64,000 nucleotides of DNA, taken from Medicago truncatula. Its lineage: Eukaryota; Streptophyta; Magnoliopsida; Fabales; Fabaceae. The stretch covers positions 4,662,501 through 4,726,500 of the forward strand of contig NC_053044.1 in the NCBI RefSeq assembly GCF_003473485.1, written 5' to 3'. Shown piece after piece: positions 23,573-34,995 of the stretch. Each line of letters begins with the position of its first letter. Within the stretch, counting starts at the first letter, position 1. Under the pieces are notes generated by a model. That model did not search any database and was not told where the DNA came from. It was given only the letters and a program-made list of their open reading frames with translations. The translations under genes were made by a program, and so were the position numbers.

Positions 23573-23641
23573 GTCTATTTTTTTTTATCATATTTCTATT
23601 TGTAAATTTTATTATGAAATAAACTTTTGAGAACAAATCTT

Positions 23642-23989
23642 TCAAGACTCTAAAAATGTCATACCATACATAAACAGTAGCTTCTGATATGGTGGTGCTG
23701 GCCTCTTCTCCCATGGATTGTAAATTGGAGATCGTCGTAACTGTTCCTCAAAATTTCGTAACTCGTCCTCAAAAGAAAAAAAACGTCGTAACTCTTTCTC
23801 AAAATTTCTAAAAGGTGCTATTCTCTTCTTCGAAGGTGGTACCTCTTCCTCAAAAGAAAAAGAAGGTGGCAACTTACTATTTGGAGACTTGTAAGTTGGA
23901 GTAAGGTTGTACGCAGCAAGCCCTTGAGGAAGAAGGATAAGAGCAGCAATGAACTTTAAAACTAGTGAGGACAAGAAAAAGGAAGCCAT
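23642..23989 (-). CDS. PRP3, proline-rich family member with a charged insert
   Basis: 115 residues from the ATG at 23989, the family start MASFFLSSLVLKFIAALILL, with cleavage after GLA. The start of the mature chain is like PRP2 (YNLTPTYKSPNSKLPP). The middle (residues about 41-88) is replaced by Phe, Glu and Arg-rich repeats (FSFEEEVPPSKKR, FRNFEKELRRFF, FSFEDELRNFEEQLRR), unlike any wall PRP. The end is RPAPPYQKLLFMYGMTFLES. The frame is open across the change, so either the protein changed character or a repeat was read in a new frame. Upstream and downstream DNA closely match PRP2. TATA at 24037-24043. Confidence 0.7.
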   Translation of the reverse strand: MASFFLSSLVLKFIAALILLPQGLAAYNLTPTYKSPNSKLPPSFSFEEEVPPSKKRIAPFRNFEKELRRFFSFEDELRNFEEQLRRSPIYNPWEKRPAPPYQKLLFMYGMTFLES

Positions 23990-24036
23990 TTTAGGTAGTG
24001 ATTTTAGTGTGCATAGCATACAGGGAAATAATTAGG

Positions 24037-24043
24037 TTTTATA
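24037..24043 (-). promoter_or_regulatory. TATA box of PRP3
   Basis: TATAAAA, minus strand, in the shared PRP promoter block, 48 bp upstream of the start codon. The block GGCCTCAATGGGAGTG just upstream recurs at PRP5 and, nearly, at PRP4. Confidence 0.6.
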
Positions 24044-24059
24044 CTAGTTTGGGGCCTCA

Positions 24060-24861
24060 ATGGGAGTGGAAGGACTCAATCCAAAACATTTATTATATCT
24101 TTATAATGACTCCACTAAATGTAAAAAAAATGATGTGGAATATTTTCTAAAAAAAAACATAATAATAGCACTTCGAAAATATAAATATTTGTATAAGAAA
24201 TTCTATGGTGAAGTCATGAAAATGACTTTTCTCGTGAAGTTACTATGACCAATCATTGAGTATTTGTGTATTTAATTAATTCATGTCACGTCAGATTATA
24301 TGGCGTATTGCACATTTGCTCATAATGTGTGTCATTATATCTTTACTTATTACAATTAAATATCTCATTAAATTAAAATTAAACATTTTATTATTATTAT
24401 TATTATTTTGTAAATCATAAATCTTATGCATCTGAAGCAGAATCTGTTTCTTTCGAATCCCTTTCCTTTCATTTGCAAAAGTTTGAATTCATTCATCTTT
24501 CGCTCCTTTCCCTTTCATTTGCAGAAGTCCGAATCTACTCATTTCATCGGTTACTTTCAAAAGTAAATAATAAAGAGTTTCTAGATAATTAATAAATAAA
24601 AATAAGTTAATAAATCAAAAGTAATTATTGTTTTTTATAAGGACTGATTTGTAATAAGGAAAAGTTTAGACTTACAATGGTCCATCAACAGTATACTAAC
24701 TGACATGACATCAACAATTATCCTATAGGCAAAACAAAATAACTTTTAAAAAAACAAGTCGGTTTCCTGACTGAACCATAGAAGTACCCTTTATTTTAAC
24801 TCCAATTATTTGGTCGTGTGGTAAAGAGATAGATCCCAAATGTTTTGATTTAAGTCCCATT
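24060..24861. other. PRP3 upstream region
   Basis: The first 100 bp (AACATTTATTATATCTTTAT, CCACTAAATGT) match the upstream DNA of PRP1 and PRP5. The remainder is AT-rich with nothing recognised. Confidence 0.45.
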
Positions 24862-24869
24862 ATTGTTCT

Positions 24870-25429
24870 TAGGCATGACAACAAAACTCATACCCGTGGT
24901 TACCCACCCGAACAAAACCCAATTTGACGGGTTTTTCCCGTTTTGACTGGGTTTGGGTATGGGTTTGGGTTTTCCCCGTTTTCAAAACATGGGTATGGGA
25001 CGGGTAACGAGTATATAGGTACCCACCCCGAACCCATACCCAAATCTATCCCGAATGCAGAAAATTACTTTATGTTGATATGTCATGTTATTTTGTTTGA
25101 TAATTGATGTGTTATAAAAACTACTATTGATATTTAAAGGAGCAACTAAATAAATCGGTCTAACAAATGTTAAAGTGAACATATTGTTGGATAATGCATT
25201 AGAATATTTCTTTAGGGGTTGCAAAAAAACTTATATTTTTTATTAAAAAAAATTATTCAATGTGGGGACGGGGATGGGGCGGAGATACCCAAACCCGTCG
25301 GGGACGGGGATGAGGTTCAATTTCTCATCCCCGTCGGGTATGGATAGGGTAACGGGTAAATATATGAGAATCGGGTATGGGGATGGGGAATGCAAAACCT
25401 GTCCCCACTCCGCCCCATTGTTATGCCTA
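24870..25429. mobile_element. hAT-like MITE, family B copy 2
   Basis: 560 bp. Ends TAGGCATGACAAC and, inverted, TAGGCATAACAAT. Flanked by ATTGTTCT (24862-24869) and ATTGCTCT (25430-25437), 7 of 8 matching. Same family as 20436-21023. Confidence 0.82.
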
Positions 25430-25683
25430 ATTGCTCTTGTGATTGAGACATTATCACCACCTTAACCTAAATTTTTCTCATAAAAAATAAAATATAAAAA
25501 ATTCTTAAAAAGAAAAGATTTAATTAAAAATATAATATTTTGATAAAATATTATTATGTTTTTAAAATGTTCAGCTCAAAACAAAAAGTTTTTATATCAT
25601 ATTTTCTATCACATCACCATTTAACATATCATTACTTTTCATACATCCTTATTTTTCGTATATTTATTCAATATTTTATTTTT
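25430..25683. other. AT-rich spacer
   Basis: Nothing recognised. Confidence 0.5.
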
Positions 25684-26216
25684 GAGTAAATTACACTCCC
25701 CTCCCCTTAAAGATGCTTGAATTACACTCCCCTCCCCTCTTAAGTTAAAATATACACTCCCCTCCCCTCTTATTCAAAACATATTAGAAAAAATTTCACT
25801 CCCCTCCCCTAAGAGAAGCTTGAATTACATCCCCCTCCCCTCTTATGTTAAAATCTACACTTTACTCCCTCAATATTCTTTTTTATTATTTCTAATAATC
25901 TAGCAAAAAATAATAATTTAACACACTTTAAAAAAATATTATTGCGGGTCTATTTTAATATAATAAAAAATTGAATACATATTTTTCGCTATTTTTTATT
26001 CATAATTTCATTAACATGTAGTTTTAAACTCTATTATAAAACATGAAACAACCCAAAACAAAATTAAAATATGTGAAAAATTACTAAAATCATTAAAACA
26101 TGATTATTTAAAAGTTAATTTTATACTCTAATTTATAAAATCAATAGCAATATATTTAAATTTTATTATCATGACATTTAAACTATAAAGAAATGAATTA
26201 ATTTTGGTGATTCAAG

Positions 26217-26265
<49 letters not shown>

Positions 26266-26469
26266 GAATATTTATTTATGTTCAAATAGATTAAAGTGTA
26301 GTGCATATTTAATTATTAAGGGAGGGGTTTGTAATTCAAGCATCTTATAAGAGAGGGGAGTATTTTAACATAAAAAAAAATGTTGAGGGAGTAAAGTGTA
26401 TATTTTAACTTAAGAGGGGAGGGGAGTATAATTCAAGCATCTTTGAGGGGAGGGGAGTGTAATTTACTC
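25684..26469. mobile_element. Mutator-like MITE with inverted ends of about 90 bp
   Basis: 786 bp. GAGTAAATTACACTCCCCTC at the left is the exact inverse of the right end. The pairing runs through AGATGCTTGAATTACA... to TACTCCCTCAA. The flank TTTATTTTT (25675-25683) recurs at 26470-26478, a 9-bp duplication as for Mutator elements, although low-complexity. Contains an (AT)n tract at 26220-26261. Confidence 0.75.
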
Positions 26470-26689
26470 TTTATTTTTTTTTATCACATCATCAACTTAT
26501 TACATCTTTTATTTTACTTTAATTATTTCTCTCTCGAGTAGTAAAATAAATTTGAAGTGTCTAAGAATTATTTTCCTATTGGTTCTTCCCACATGTGCTA
26601 GTGTATATATTTCCTATTAATTAAGTATCAAATCAAACTCCTAGAATCAATGTCTTTGACCATGTATGAGTTGGGGCACACCCGGTTTT

Positions 26690-27150
26690 AAAATCAGATT
26701 TGACAGCTCTTTAGAAATTGACTTGGCGTTCATTCAGTGGATCCATAAAAAATTGTGGATATTTTTTATCAGTTCGGTACCTCTTCAGACTTTGCAAAAT
26801 TAAGATGTTCTTTCATGCATTTGATCTTGTTTGCTATCCCTTGGATGATCTAGAAGGAAAGAAATGATGAGCTTTTCCGTGACATAAAACATTCTCCTTT
26901 TCAGCTTGTGGAGAGTTTTAAGTTTCTTTCCTTTTGATAGTTTAAAGCTAAATTTGTTGTTTTTCATTATAGCTTTCATAATTGATGCTAAAACCTATTT
27001 TCATATGTGGGTATTGGCTAATTTATGCTTCATTATGTTGAATGTTTGCTATCTATTTTGCCTTTCTTCTCTAGTACATCTTGTGCGGGGAAAATAATAT
27101 GTTGTTTGTTTATATATATCATGTTGATCTTTAAAAAAAAAAAAAAAACT
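26690..27150 (+). pseudogene. LINE 3' end, decayed
   Basis: Frames with stops resemble the C-terminus of a plant LINE. The region ends ACATCTTGTGCGGGGAAAATAA, TATATATCATGTTG and an A tract, as in the other LINE tails here. The frames at 26906 and 27025 are translations of this remnant. Confidence 0.6.
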
Positions 27151-27990
27151 ATTCATAGATCCTTATTTTTCGTACATTCATTCAGCATATTTTTTGTTTT
27201 CTTTATCTCTATTTTTCTATCACGTCATCACCCTATTACATCTTTTATTTTACTCTAATTATTTCTCTCTTTTTAGTGGTAAAATAAATTTGGAGTGTCT
27301 AAGATTTATTACCCTATTGGTTCTTCCCAAATTATATTTCCTATTAATTAAATATCAAATCAAACTCCTGTAATCAATGTCTTCGACCATATATTTGTCA
27401 AAAAAAAATAAAAAAATGTCTTCGACCATATATGAGTTGGAGTACAACCCTATTAAAGTATATTCATCTCCTCCAAAACAAAGCCTTATAAAAGTTGTAC
27501 CATAGAGATAAATTGCAGTCTCCTATTGAATCTGCTCTGATCAAGGGAACTCAACCTGGTGAGAAAATGAAACATAGAAAATCATTTAGCAATGCCAACA
27601 TGGAGAGATATCATATCCCAAGAATAGAAAGAGCATAAATGGCCATAATAGTGACCTAGAAACCGATTTCACGATGCAAAAATAATCGGATTTCAGTAGA
27701 TGAGGCTCACCTTGTCAAAAAAAAAAAAAAGTTCAGAAATTAATACAAAGTTAAATAAAATATGAATAACACGTTAATATTCCATTAAAAAGCACGTTTT
27801 TATCCCCGTAAGGTAAACTCAATTGGTAGGGAATAATGGACGCGCATGTATAATAATTCTATTTGCACCGAATCTTAATCAAAAAAAATTTCTAAAGGAA
27901 AATCTTAATCAAATTTTATTACTAGTTACATAAAATTTTTTTTATATAGTTTTATTAAATTGGAAATACTCACTAAAAATAAAAACCTTG
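27151..27990. other. Intergenic DNA with a short local duplication
   Basis: AATGTCTTCGACCATATAT occurs twice (near 27376 and 27416), and 27170-27400 resembles 26500-26660. A SINE-like scrap (AACTCAATTGGTAGGGA) lies near 27820. No gene. Confidence 0.4.
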
Positions 27991-27999
27991 CACTTCTCT

Positions 28000-28712
28000 T
28001 TCATAATGATGAGTAACTTTGCAAAAGAGATATTAATGGGTTACAAAAGCTGCCTAATTCTACCCAAAGCTCCAATCTCTTCCGGTAACCAACAGGCTCA
28101 ATCCTAATAGTGTTTTCCAAGGTGAATCAACCCTCAAACCCTAGTGTTAGAGACAAACTCTAGTTTTGTTGTTACCTTTATAAACCATTGTTTCAGCCCC
28201 CTCTATCTCAATGTTTACTATGATACATAGTCTATACTTATAGTGAAAGTATCCCTCGTAAAATTGGAATAAATCTAGGCTCGAAAATAAGTTTTTGATA
28301 TATTTTCTACTGGAAAATTCGGCCACCGTATTGTACCATTCGGCCATCGATCTTTGTCGAACCAACAGACAAAAAAACAACACTCAAATTCGGCCACCGA
28401 ATTAGACATGATCAGAACTCCAATTTTGAGTCACTTTCACAACATAAGAAAAAACGTTCATCTAGATGTAACAGTCGAGCAACAATTACTGATCATGTCG
28501 TCTTTAACCGTTGACCAACAACTACATCACCATCATTACTGGTAACGAATATCTTCACTATATAAAGCATCATTTGCATCCTCCAAAGCATGATTTACTC
28601 TAAACTTAATCCATCTTCTTAGTCAAACCACTGTCTTAAGCTTTGTAGTGCTTGCAAGTACACCATTCTCCTTTGTTCCAAAATTCAATCAGCAAAATAC
28701 TTACCGCACCAG
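28000..28712 (-). repeat. Copia LTR remnant, family A copy 2
   Basis: On the minus strand it reads GTGAATCAACC-type, CACTATTAGGATTGAGCC, TTGGTTACCGGAAGAG, GTAGAATTAGGC, TGTAACCCATTAATATCTC, collinear with 3217-3360. It contains a perfect dyad AATTCGGCCACCGAATT (28387-28403). It interrupts segmental-duplication copy B at a point that is continuous in copy A (near 7720-7735). Confidence 0.65.
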
Positions 28713-31290
28713 ACGTTGTTCTTCTGATTGGGGATTAGTAAATAAACTCAATCTAAAAATAATCTGTAAATTATCGAGTCTTCAAAATGATTCAACCAAA
28801 ATTTAGAATACTGTTATAGTTGGTTGAATCTCGTCTCATGCTCACCCTGCATTCCACATAAAAAATTTGTGCAATGAATGCTCAATTAACAATATAAAGA
28901 AATGTGAAACTGCCCTGTGAACAATTCGAAAACATAATTAGTGGTAATTGTTTCAGTAACCTTCGGTATCAGAAATCTACCTCTTTGCTATAAAAAAAGA
29001 AAAAAGAAATTTAACTCTTTTCCTTCGAAAAGAAATCTAACTCTTTAACTTCTCAATCTCAACGGATGTTTTTTTATTTTACGAATGCTTTTGATTGCTT
29101 TTTAAATTTTCTTTTGCAACATCCAAAAGGGAGGCAAATTATTTGTTTTAAAGTTAATTTGTAAGTTGTATATGTACATAAATAATTTTTTTTTGCATTA
29201 CTTACATTCGTATGATTATAATTTTTTTTTGGAAAGAGTATGATTATAATTTTATAAATGATATATAGTAAATGCTACTCCATCCGTCTCAAATTATAAG
29301 TCGCTTTAGAGAAAAATTTGTTCATCAACAAAGAATATCATGAAACATTAAATGTTAATTTTTCTGCTATATATATCCTCAACTATTTATTACTATCACT
29401 TCTTTTAATTCTTTAGTTTATCTTTCATATATCATCAACAAAGAATAATTTTGTAAATTTACTTATAATTTCTCTTTTCCATACAACATTAATTACATTT
29501 CTTATTTTATATGAAATGACCAAAACGTCATAAAATTTGGGACGAAGGGAGTACTTCTTTTTATCAACAATTTCTTTAGGACATTGTTTAGACTTGTATT
29601 TTATTTTAAAAATAAAATACAAGTCAGACACTTGTTATAGGCAATCAATTTTCTATATAAAATTTACTTCTTTTTACATCTTAAACAATGTTCTAAAGAT
29701 GTTTGTTAATTAACATTATCCCAAAATACTTTTTTTAACTTTTCAAACGATGATATACTTTGATGGCTTAGCTTTTCTTTTGCAATAAGGAAACAAAGAT
29801 GGCAATAATTTGTTTTAATTTTATAAACAATTGGTTTCCTAAAATATAGGTAACTATATCAAAAGGTGTGGTAGTAACTTTTATTATGAGAACCATCATG
29901 ATAATTGGAGGAAGGTATGGAAATTGGAGGTTGGGAGAGGGTTAAGCACACTTCAGTTGCATGATAGATTGGATCGGTGGCTTTTCAAACTTTATAGGGA
30001 TTTTTAGATGATGGCTCCTAACTTTGTTTAGAAATTAAGTGTGACTATACATTGTTTCAACAATCGTTATAAAAAGATGGTATATATTGTCTCAAGCAAT
30101 TGACTTGTTTGTGTAAAAAGAAAAATACACATTACATCAACTTACAAAGAAACCAAAAATAAAAAGTGAGGACAAAGCAGCCTCATTACAAAGTGATTCA
30201 CAGACAAGCTAAAGGGTTAAACCACTACAAATAATAATTAAAAACAAAAATAATTTTATTCGCTTTCAGCCACCAATAAGTTTAAAGTTTAATTTTCTCT
30301 AGAAGTTGTTATAACGATTTTTCCTTTTGACGAAAAATCAGTAAATTTATTTCTCACAAATCACCCACACATGAGATAACCAAATGAGTTGAAAAGTTGC
30401 GCGGGTGTTTTTTGGAAACCTGCATAAATTTTCAAATTGAAGAAAGTGGTCTTCCACATGTTCAAGATGCACCTTAAGAAACCTAAGCCAATTAGAGAAA
30501 AAGTCGCAAGAGAGAAATAGATGGTTAATATCCTCCATTATGCCATAGTCACCCGTACAAAATTGAGCATTAGGTTGAAGAACATGCCTTCTGATTAAAT
30601 TATCCGTTGTTGGTAATCAGTTATGAAACAAACATCAAGCAAAGAGACTGACCTTCAGAGGAACCTCATTATTCCAAATAGCATATGTGTGATCAACTGC
30701 CAAAATATTGATCGATGACAACATGTAATTATAAGAACTTGAAATATTGTAATTGTTGAAATCATGTAAGCCAGAGCCACCCATATTAGGCTGCAAAACA
30801 ATATTAATTAAAATCTTACAGCACTCCCTAACTTGATCTTCCTCCGAAGCCAGTAACTTACGCTGCCATTTCCAAACTCAACCATCCTCCCCCCACCCAA
30901 GAGAGTATATTTCAGCAATCGTTGCCCTTTTATTATCAACAAGATAATAAAGGCAACTAAAATTACATTTTAAAATCATACCATCAATCCACGGATCTTA
31001 CCAAACTAAAGTTTCAGTACCATTACCAGCCTTCAGCCATAAATTATAATCAAACCAACGACGAACTCCTACACCAACTCCACTTTTAATATCAATCAAA
31101 TTATTCCACCAAATTGAATTGCCACTTCCATCCTCCGATATACATCCTTCTTCCTCCCATCCTCTACTATTTCAAGTAGTTTAGCATCGTTATCTCTTTC
31201 AACCATGTTGAATTAATCTCCATTAAACAAAGCATTTTCCACATTTTCCCTCTTTCAAACTCAAAAGGCTAGTATTAAAATTTAAGTGAT
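28713..31290. repeat. Segmental duplication copy B
   Basis: Collinear with 7735-9975 (see copy A), with its own MITE copies at about 29277-29555 and 29577-29705. Copy B also holds the LINE fragment 30310-31180. Confidence 0.75.
30310..31180 (-). pseudogene. LINE fragment (ORF2 C-terminal half)
   Basis: Minus-strand frames read GSGNSIWWNNLIDIKSGVG, WFDYNLWLKAGNG, a stop, DPWIDGMILKCNF and NKRATIAEIYSLGWGEDG, then EDINHLFLSCDFFSNWL and ATFQLIWLSHVWVI. This is the order of L1-type LINE ORF2 ahead of and within zf-RVT. Several stops, so inactive. Confidence 0.78.
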
Positions 31291-31885
31291 AAAAAGCAAT
31301 TTATAAATTTTTTTTGCATAAAGAGCAATTTTCAAAATACCTATTATGGGAGCTATAATTTTTATTATTTTTACCAATGCGGTTTATTGTCTTTTTATTG
31401 GGGTAATAGTCACTTTAGTCCTTGAATGTGTAGCAAGTAGTAACAATAGTACTTCAATATATTGAAAATTTAAAATAGTCTTTTGATTGTGCATTTTGTT
31501 AGTCAAAATAATCCTCGATATTAAAATAGTCATTTATTATTGACATTAAGTCTATTCATATATGGATTAATATCACAATAGCTAAGTATATACAAGGACT
31601 GATATGACAATAAGTAAATATATTGGAAAACAGATATGAAAATTGGTTTACTTTTTATTTTTTTTTCATTTTTTTTTTCCGGAGTTCGTCTATGTCCTCC
31701 AATTTTTTGTTTTTCCATTTTTCTTCAATAAATTTTAGTACTAAAAAAGATTATATATCATGACAATAAATTAAAGTCAGACTTTATGAAACTTACGGGT
31801 TTTCTTCAATTTCTTTCTTTATGTCTCATATTGCGTTTATTTTTTCCGTAGTTTATTATGGATAGAGCTTAATCATTGTTTGCTT
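31291..31885. other. AT-rich spacer
   Basis: TTTTTATTGGGGTAATAGTCACTTTAG and TGATATGACAATAAG words suggest a decayed repeat, but there are no clear ends. No gene. Confidence 0.35.
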
Positions 31886-32188
31886 ATTACTACCTCCGTC
31901 CCTAATTATAAGACTCTTTTGAAAAAAATTGTCCCTTTTTATAAGACCTCTTTAGTATTTCCAAGTACATTGATTATTTCTTTACTAACATATACCCTTA
32001 TTTATTTTGCATCTTTTTTATTCAATCAACAATAAATATTGTGTTGAAAACATAAATTAACTCTCTCTCTTAAGGATAAAATTGTAAAAACAATAGTAAT
32101 AATATACAAATTTAATATTACAACCAACTTTCATAATCTCCGTAATTTTGGCAAAAGACTCATATATTTAGAGACGGAGGTAGTAGTT
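31886..32188. mobile_element. Stowaway-like MITE
   Basis: TACTACCTCCGTCCCTAATT and its inverse AGAGACGGAGGTAGTA bound about 300 bp, with TATAAGACTC-type inner motifs. Such CTCCGTCCC ends are typical of Tc1/mariner-derived MITEs in legumes and grasses. Confidence 0.7.
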
Positions 32189-32255
32189 TTTTCTACATTA
32201 ATATAAAATAAATGCTTAGCTTAATTAACATGTCATATCAAACTTTTAAAAATAT

Positions 32256-32340
32256 GTCATCGTGAACTTATTAGTTGGTAGGGACAATGCATAATATATG
32301 CAAGGTCCGGATTCATATCTCGACCACCACAAAAAAAAAA
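32256..32340 (+). mobile_element. Short SINE with exact 15-bp target duplication
   Basis: GTGAACTTATTAGTTGGTAGGGA, a degenerate B box (CCGGATTCATATC) and a poly-A tail, the same family as 9540-9681 but 3' shortened. AACTTTTAAAAATAT flanks it exactly (32241-32255 and 32341-32355). Confidence 0.82.
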
Positions 32341-32399
32341 AACTTTTAAAAATATCACGAGACTTTAAAAATCTATTAAGAAAATCAAAGGCCTTGCAA

Positions 32400-33914
32400 T
32401 CTTTTAATAGTTCATAGTTTTTTTGAAGAGCTTAATAGTTTGTTGTGAATAGCCTTTTTAATAAGGAAAGTCGCACAGAGAAAATAGATCAAATCCAATT
32501 CCTGAGATGGCATTGATCTATATAATAGGGAAAATAAAAAATCTGCAGGGGAGATTATTCTTTAAAAATAAGATCGCTGTGAACTTCATGTCCTAGCAAA
32601 ATAAGATCTCAAATGTAATTGTGCTCTTGCGTATTACTAGGTTTTCAGTTAGTTTTAAGTGATGTATTAAATTCTTAGTTTTTGTCTGTGTCTCCGTATC
32701 TAGGGTTATCTCTCTTGCATAAAAGTTTAAAACTTATTTTTTGTATAAATTTTGTTTGTAGAATGATTTTGAACAATTGTGGGTTGAAAAGACAAATTAA
32801 TGAAAATATGGTTTAAAAAGACAATTTTAAAAGTTTTTTTTTACTAATGAATCTAATCATGTTTCTATCAATTGATTCAAACCATTTCGTATCATATCAA
32901 AAACGTACTCTCTTTTGAATGAATCGAATCATGAATCAATTCATTCTTCATCAAGATCATTTGTTCTTGGTGATCATCGTGTGAATAAATTTAATCTTCT
33001 TGTGAACCAGGTATCATTTTTGAACTTATGAAACGAATGATGACTTATTGTGAATCGATTCATAGAGTGGTTTTACACATTTTTTCATCATTTGCTAGTT
33101 CTTAGTTCAAAAATTGGAGATTAGGAATTTCGTAGCAAATTAGTAGCCAAGTTGCTTGTATAAAACTCAGTAGCACTAGTATAAATCATGATGTTATCTT
33201 TCTTCCTTTTTCTCCTTTACATTTTTTTTTTGTAAATATAAAATGAAACGTGATGATCATGCATATGGTTGATTGAAGAATTTGTTTTCTCAATCACATA
33301 ACAAATTGCAATCATCTTGATTGCAATTTTATCATAGATTCAATTTGTTGTATATTTGTGTAGGTAGCGATTTGTTGTATACAGTTTAGGTTTGATTTCA
33401 AATTAATTTATTGCACAAGATTATTAATTTTATTGGCTAAAGTTTAGGGAAATTAATTTTACAGCCATAGATCATTATGTTATTAAATTGAGAATTTCTT
33501 GTTTAAGATTGAATGATAACATTAATCTCCATTGCTAAATCATTTTGGTTTTATCTTTTTCCTATCTTTTGTGATTTACATTTGTTTTGTTGCACTATTA
33601 ACCCTTTTTTAAACCACGTTTCCGAATAACTAAACTCCTAAGATCGATTCAACATCAAAATCGTTCTTATTTGTCATACAAACCAACATCAAAATCATAT
33701 AATTAATTTTTATTTATTAATTTTTAGCACATAGCACGATTTTACACTCATACCTCATATATATGCTATGCTCTTGACCTGGCCATAGATAAGGCAAGAT
33801 ACAACTTGGCCTTGCCCATACATTGTACAAAAATTATTAATACAACAAAGCATTACTAACTAAGACTTCCTATTTTGTAGATATAAATAAGCCTTAAAGT
33901 TGTATTTTCATGCT
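32400..33914. other. PRP4 3' flank, AT-rich
   Basis: No gene recognised. Between 32840 and 33065, words such as AATTGATTCAAAC, TGAATCAATTCAT and TGAATCGATTCA (33052-33063, a perfect 12-bp dyad) recur, hinting at another decayed LTR with a dyad array. Confidence 0.35.
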
Positions 33915-34226
33915 TTAGAAATGGATGTTATCTTCTGCTGGAGGATGCCTATGCGTCGGTGATTCCTTTCGTGGTGGCTTGTGCACTGGTGATTCCTTTT
34001 GTGGTGGCTTATTAACCGGTGGATCCTTGTGTGGTGGCTTGTGGACCGGCGGTTCCTTGTGTGGTGGCTTATTCACCGGTGGTTCCTTGTGTGATGGCTT
34101 ATTCACCGGTGGTTTCGTTTGTGGTGGCCTATAAGCAGGATAAAGGTAATATTCAGCAAAGCCTTGAGGAACAAGGACAAGAGCAGAAAAGAAAAACACT
34201 AATATGGACAGCGAAAAGGAAGCCAT
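33915..34226 (-). CDS. PRP4, decapeptide-repeat proline-rich protein
   Basis: 103 residues from the ATG at 34226 (upstream ATGs rejected by paralogy). Signal peptide [19 protein letters not shown], cleavage near GFA. The mature chain is the most regular of the cluster: about seven copies of a ten-residue unit, [10 protein letters not shown] or [10 protein letters not shown], then [12 protein letters not shown]. This resembles legume repetitive proline-rich wall proteins and ENOD-type nodulins. Its high Pro, Lys and His content predicts a hydroxyprolinated, crosslinked wall component. The tail AEDNIHF is the intact form of the tail stranded out of frame behind PRP1. TATA at 34287-34293; upstream motif at 34536-34564. 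Confidence 0.88.
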   Translation of the reverse strand: MASFSLSILVFFFSALVLVPQGFAEYYLYPAYRPPQTKPPVNKPSHKEPPVNKPPHKEPPVHKPPHKDPPVNKPPQKESPVHKPPRKESPTHRHPPAEDNIHF

Positions 34227-34286
34227 TTTAAGTAGTAATTTTAATGTTAGTGCATATAACATATAGGGATTTAGGGAATAATCAGG

Positions 34287-34293
34287 TTTTATA
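34287..34293 (-). promoter_or_regulatory. TATA box of PRP4
   Basis: TATAAAA, minus strand, in the shared PRP promoter block, 61 bp upstream of the start codon. This copy has a short partial duplication of the AGGGAATA region downstream of the TATA. Confidence 0.65.
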
Positions 34294-34535
34294 GTAGTTA
34301 GGGGCCTCAATGGAAGTGCAATGTCTCGACCGATTTAATAGGTTATTATTACTATAGATCAATAAACTAATAATTAATCACTCTATGTAATGTCAAAATT
34401 TGTGTCGAATATTAACAAAGAACGTATTGGTGTACGTGGAATATTATTTAAAAAATGTAATATTCAATTTGGATAAATTCAATTTTGGCCTTGAAATAAA
34501 AAATAGCTTTAGGCACTAGACCCGTTAGTATTATT

Positions 34536-34564
34536 ATTGGCCATGGCATGCCAAACCATAAGGC
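34536..34564. promoter_or_regulatory. Conserved PRP upstream motif
   Basis: ATTGGCCATGGCATGCCAAA followed by CCATAAGGC, about 310 bp upstream of the PRP4 start. Related motifs lie upstream of PRP1 (4997-5033) and twice upstream of PRP5. The core is nearly palindromic (TTGGC...GCCAA). Confidence 0.5.
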
Positions 34565-34995
34565 TCCTTGTAAAGTAATAGATTTAGGCCTGCAATTTAT
34601 TTATTTATTTATTTTTTTTATGGAAGGCCTGCAATTTTTTAATTTCTTTATATCATTTAATTAGACCTCCAAATTTGGGTATCTAATTTTTTATAACTTA
34701 ACATGAGCAATATCTTTAAAACATAAATTATAGAAGTTCATACTTGTGGTTGCAAGTACTCGGATGAAATCTGTCAACAAAAAAGGACTCCGATGAAAAT
34801 TTACACCGGCAACTATAATTGTAAAAATAAAATAAAAAATCTTAGATGCATTTTTTAGATGTTTTCTATGATTATTTTTAACTAAAAATACACCTTTTTA
34901 GATATAACAAACATTGAGAAAACCATGAATTTGAGGAAACCGTGATCAATTTAGGTAAGAACCATACGAAAAGAACCGAAGCAAGAAAATATAAA

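Noticed and set aside
26906..27258. Two short plus-strand frames
   Set aside because: They read a decayed LINE 3' end and its A-rich tail.
33925..34231. Glycine/cysteine-rich open frames opposite PRP4
   Set aside because: They are antisense readings of the PPxxKPP repeat. The plus strand has no signal peptide or promoter.
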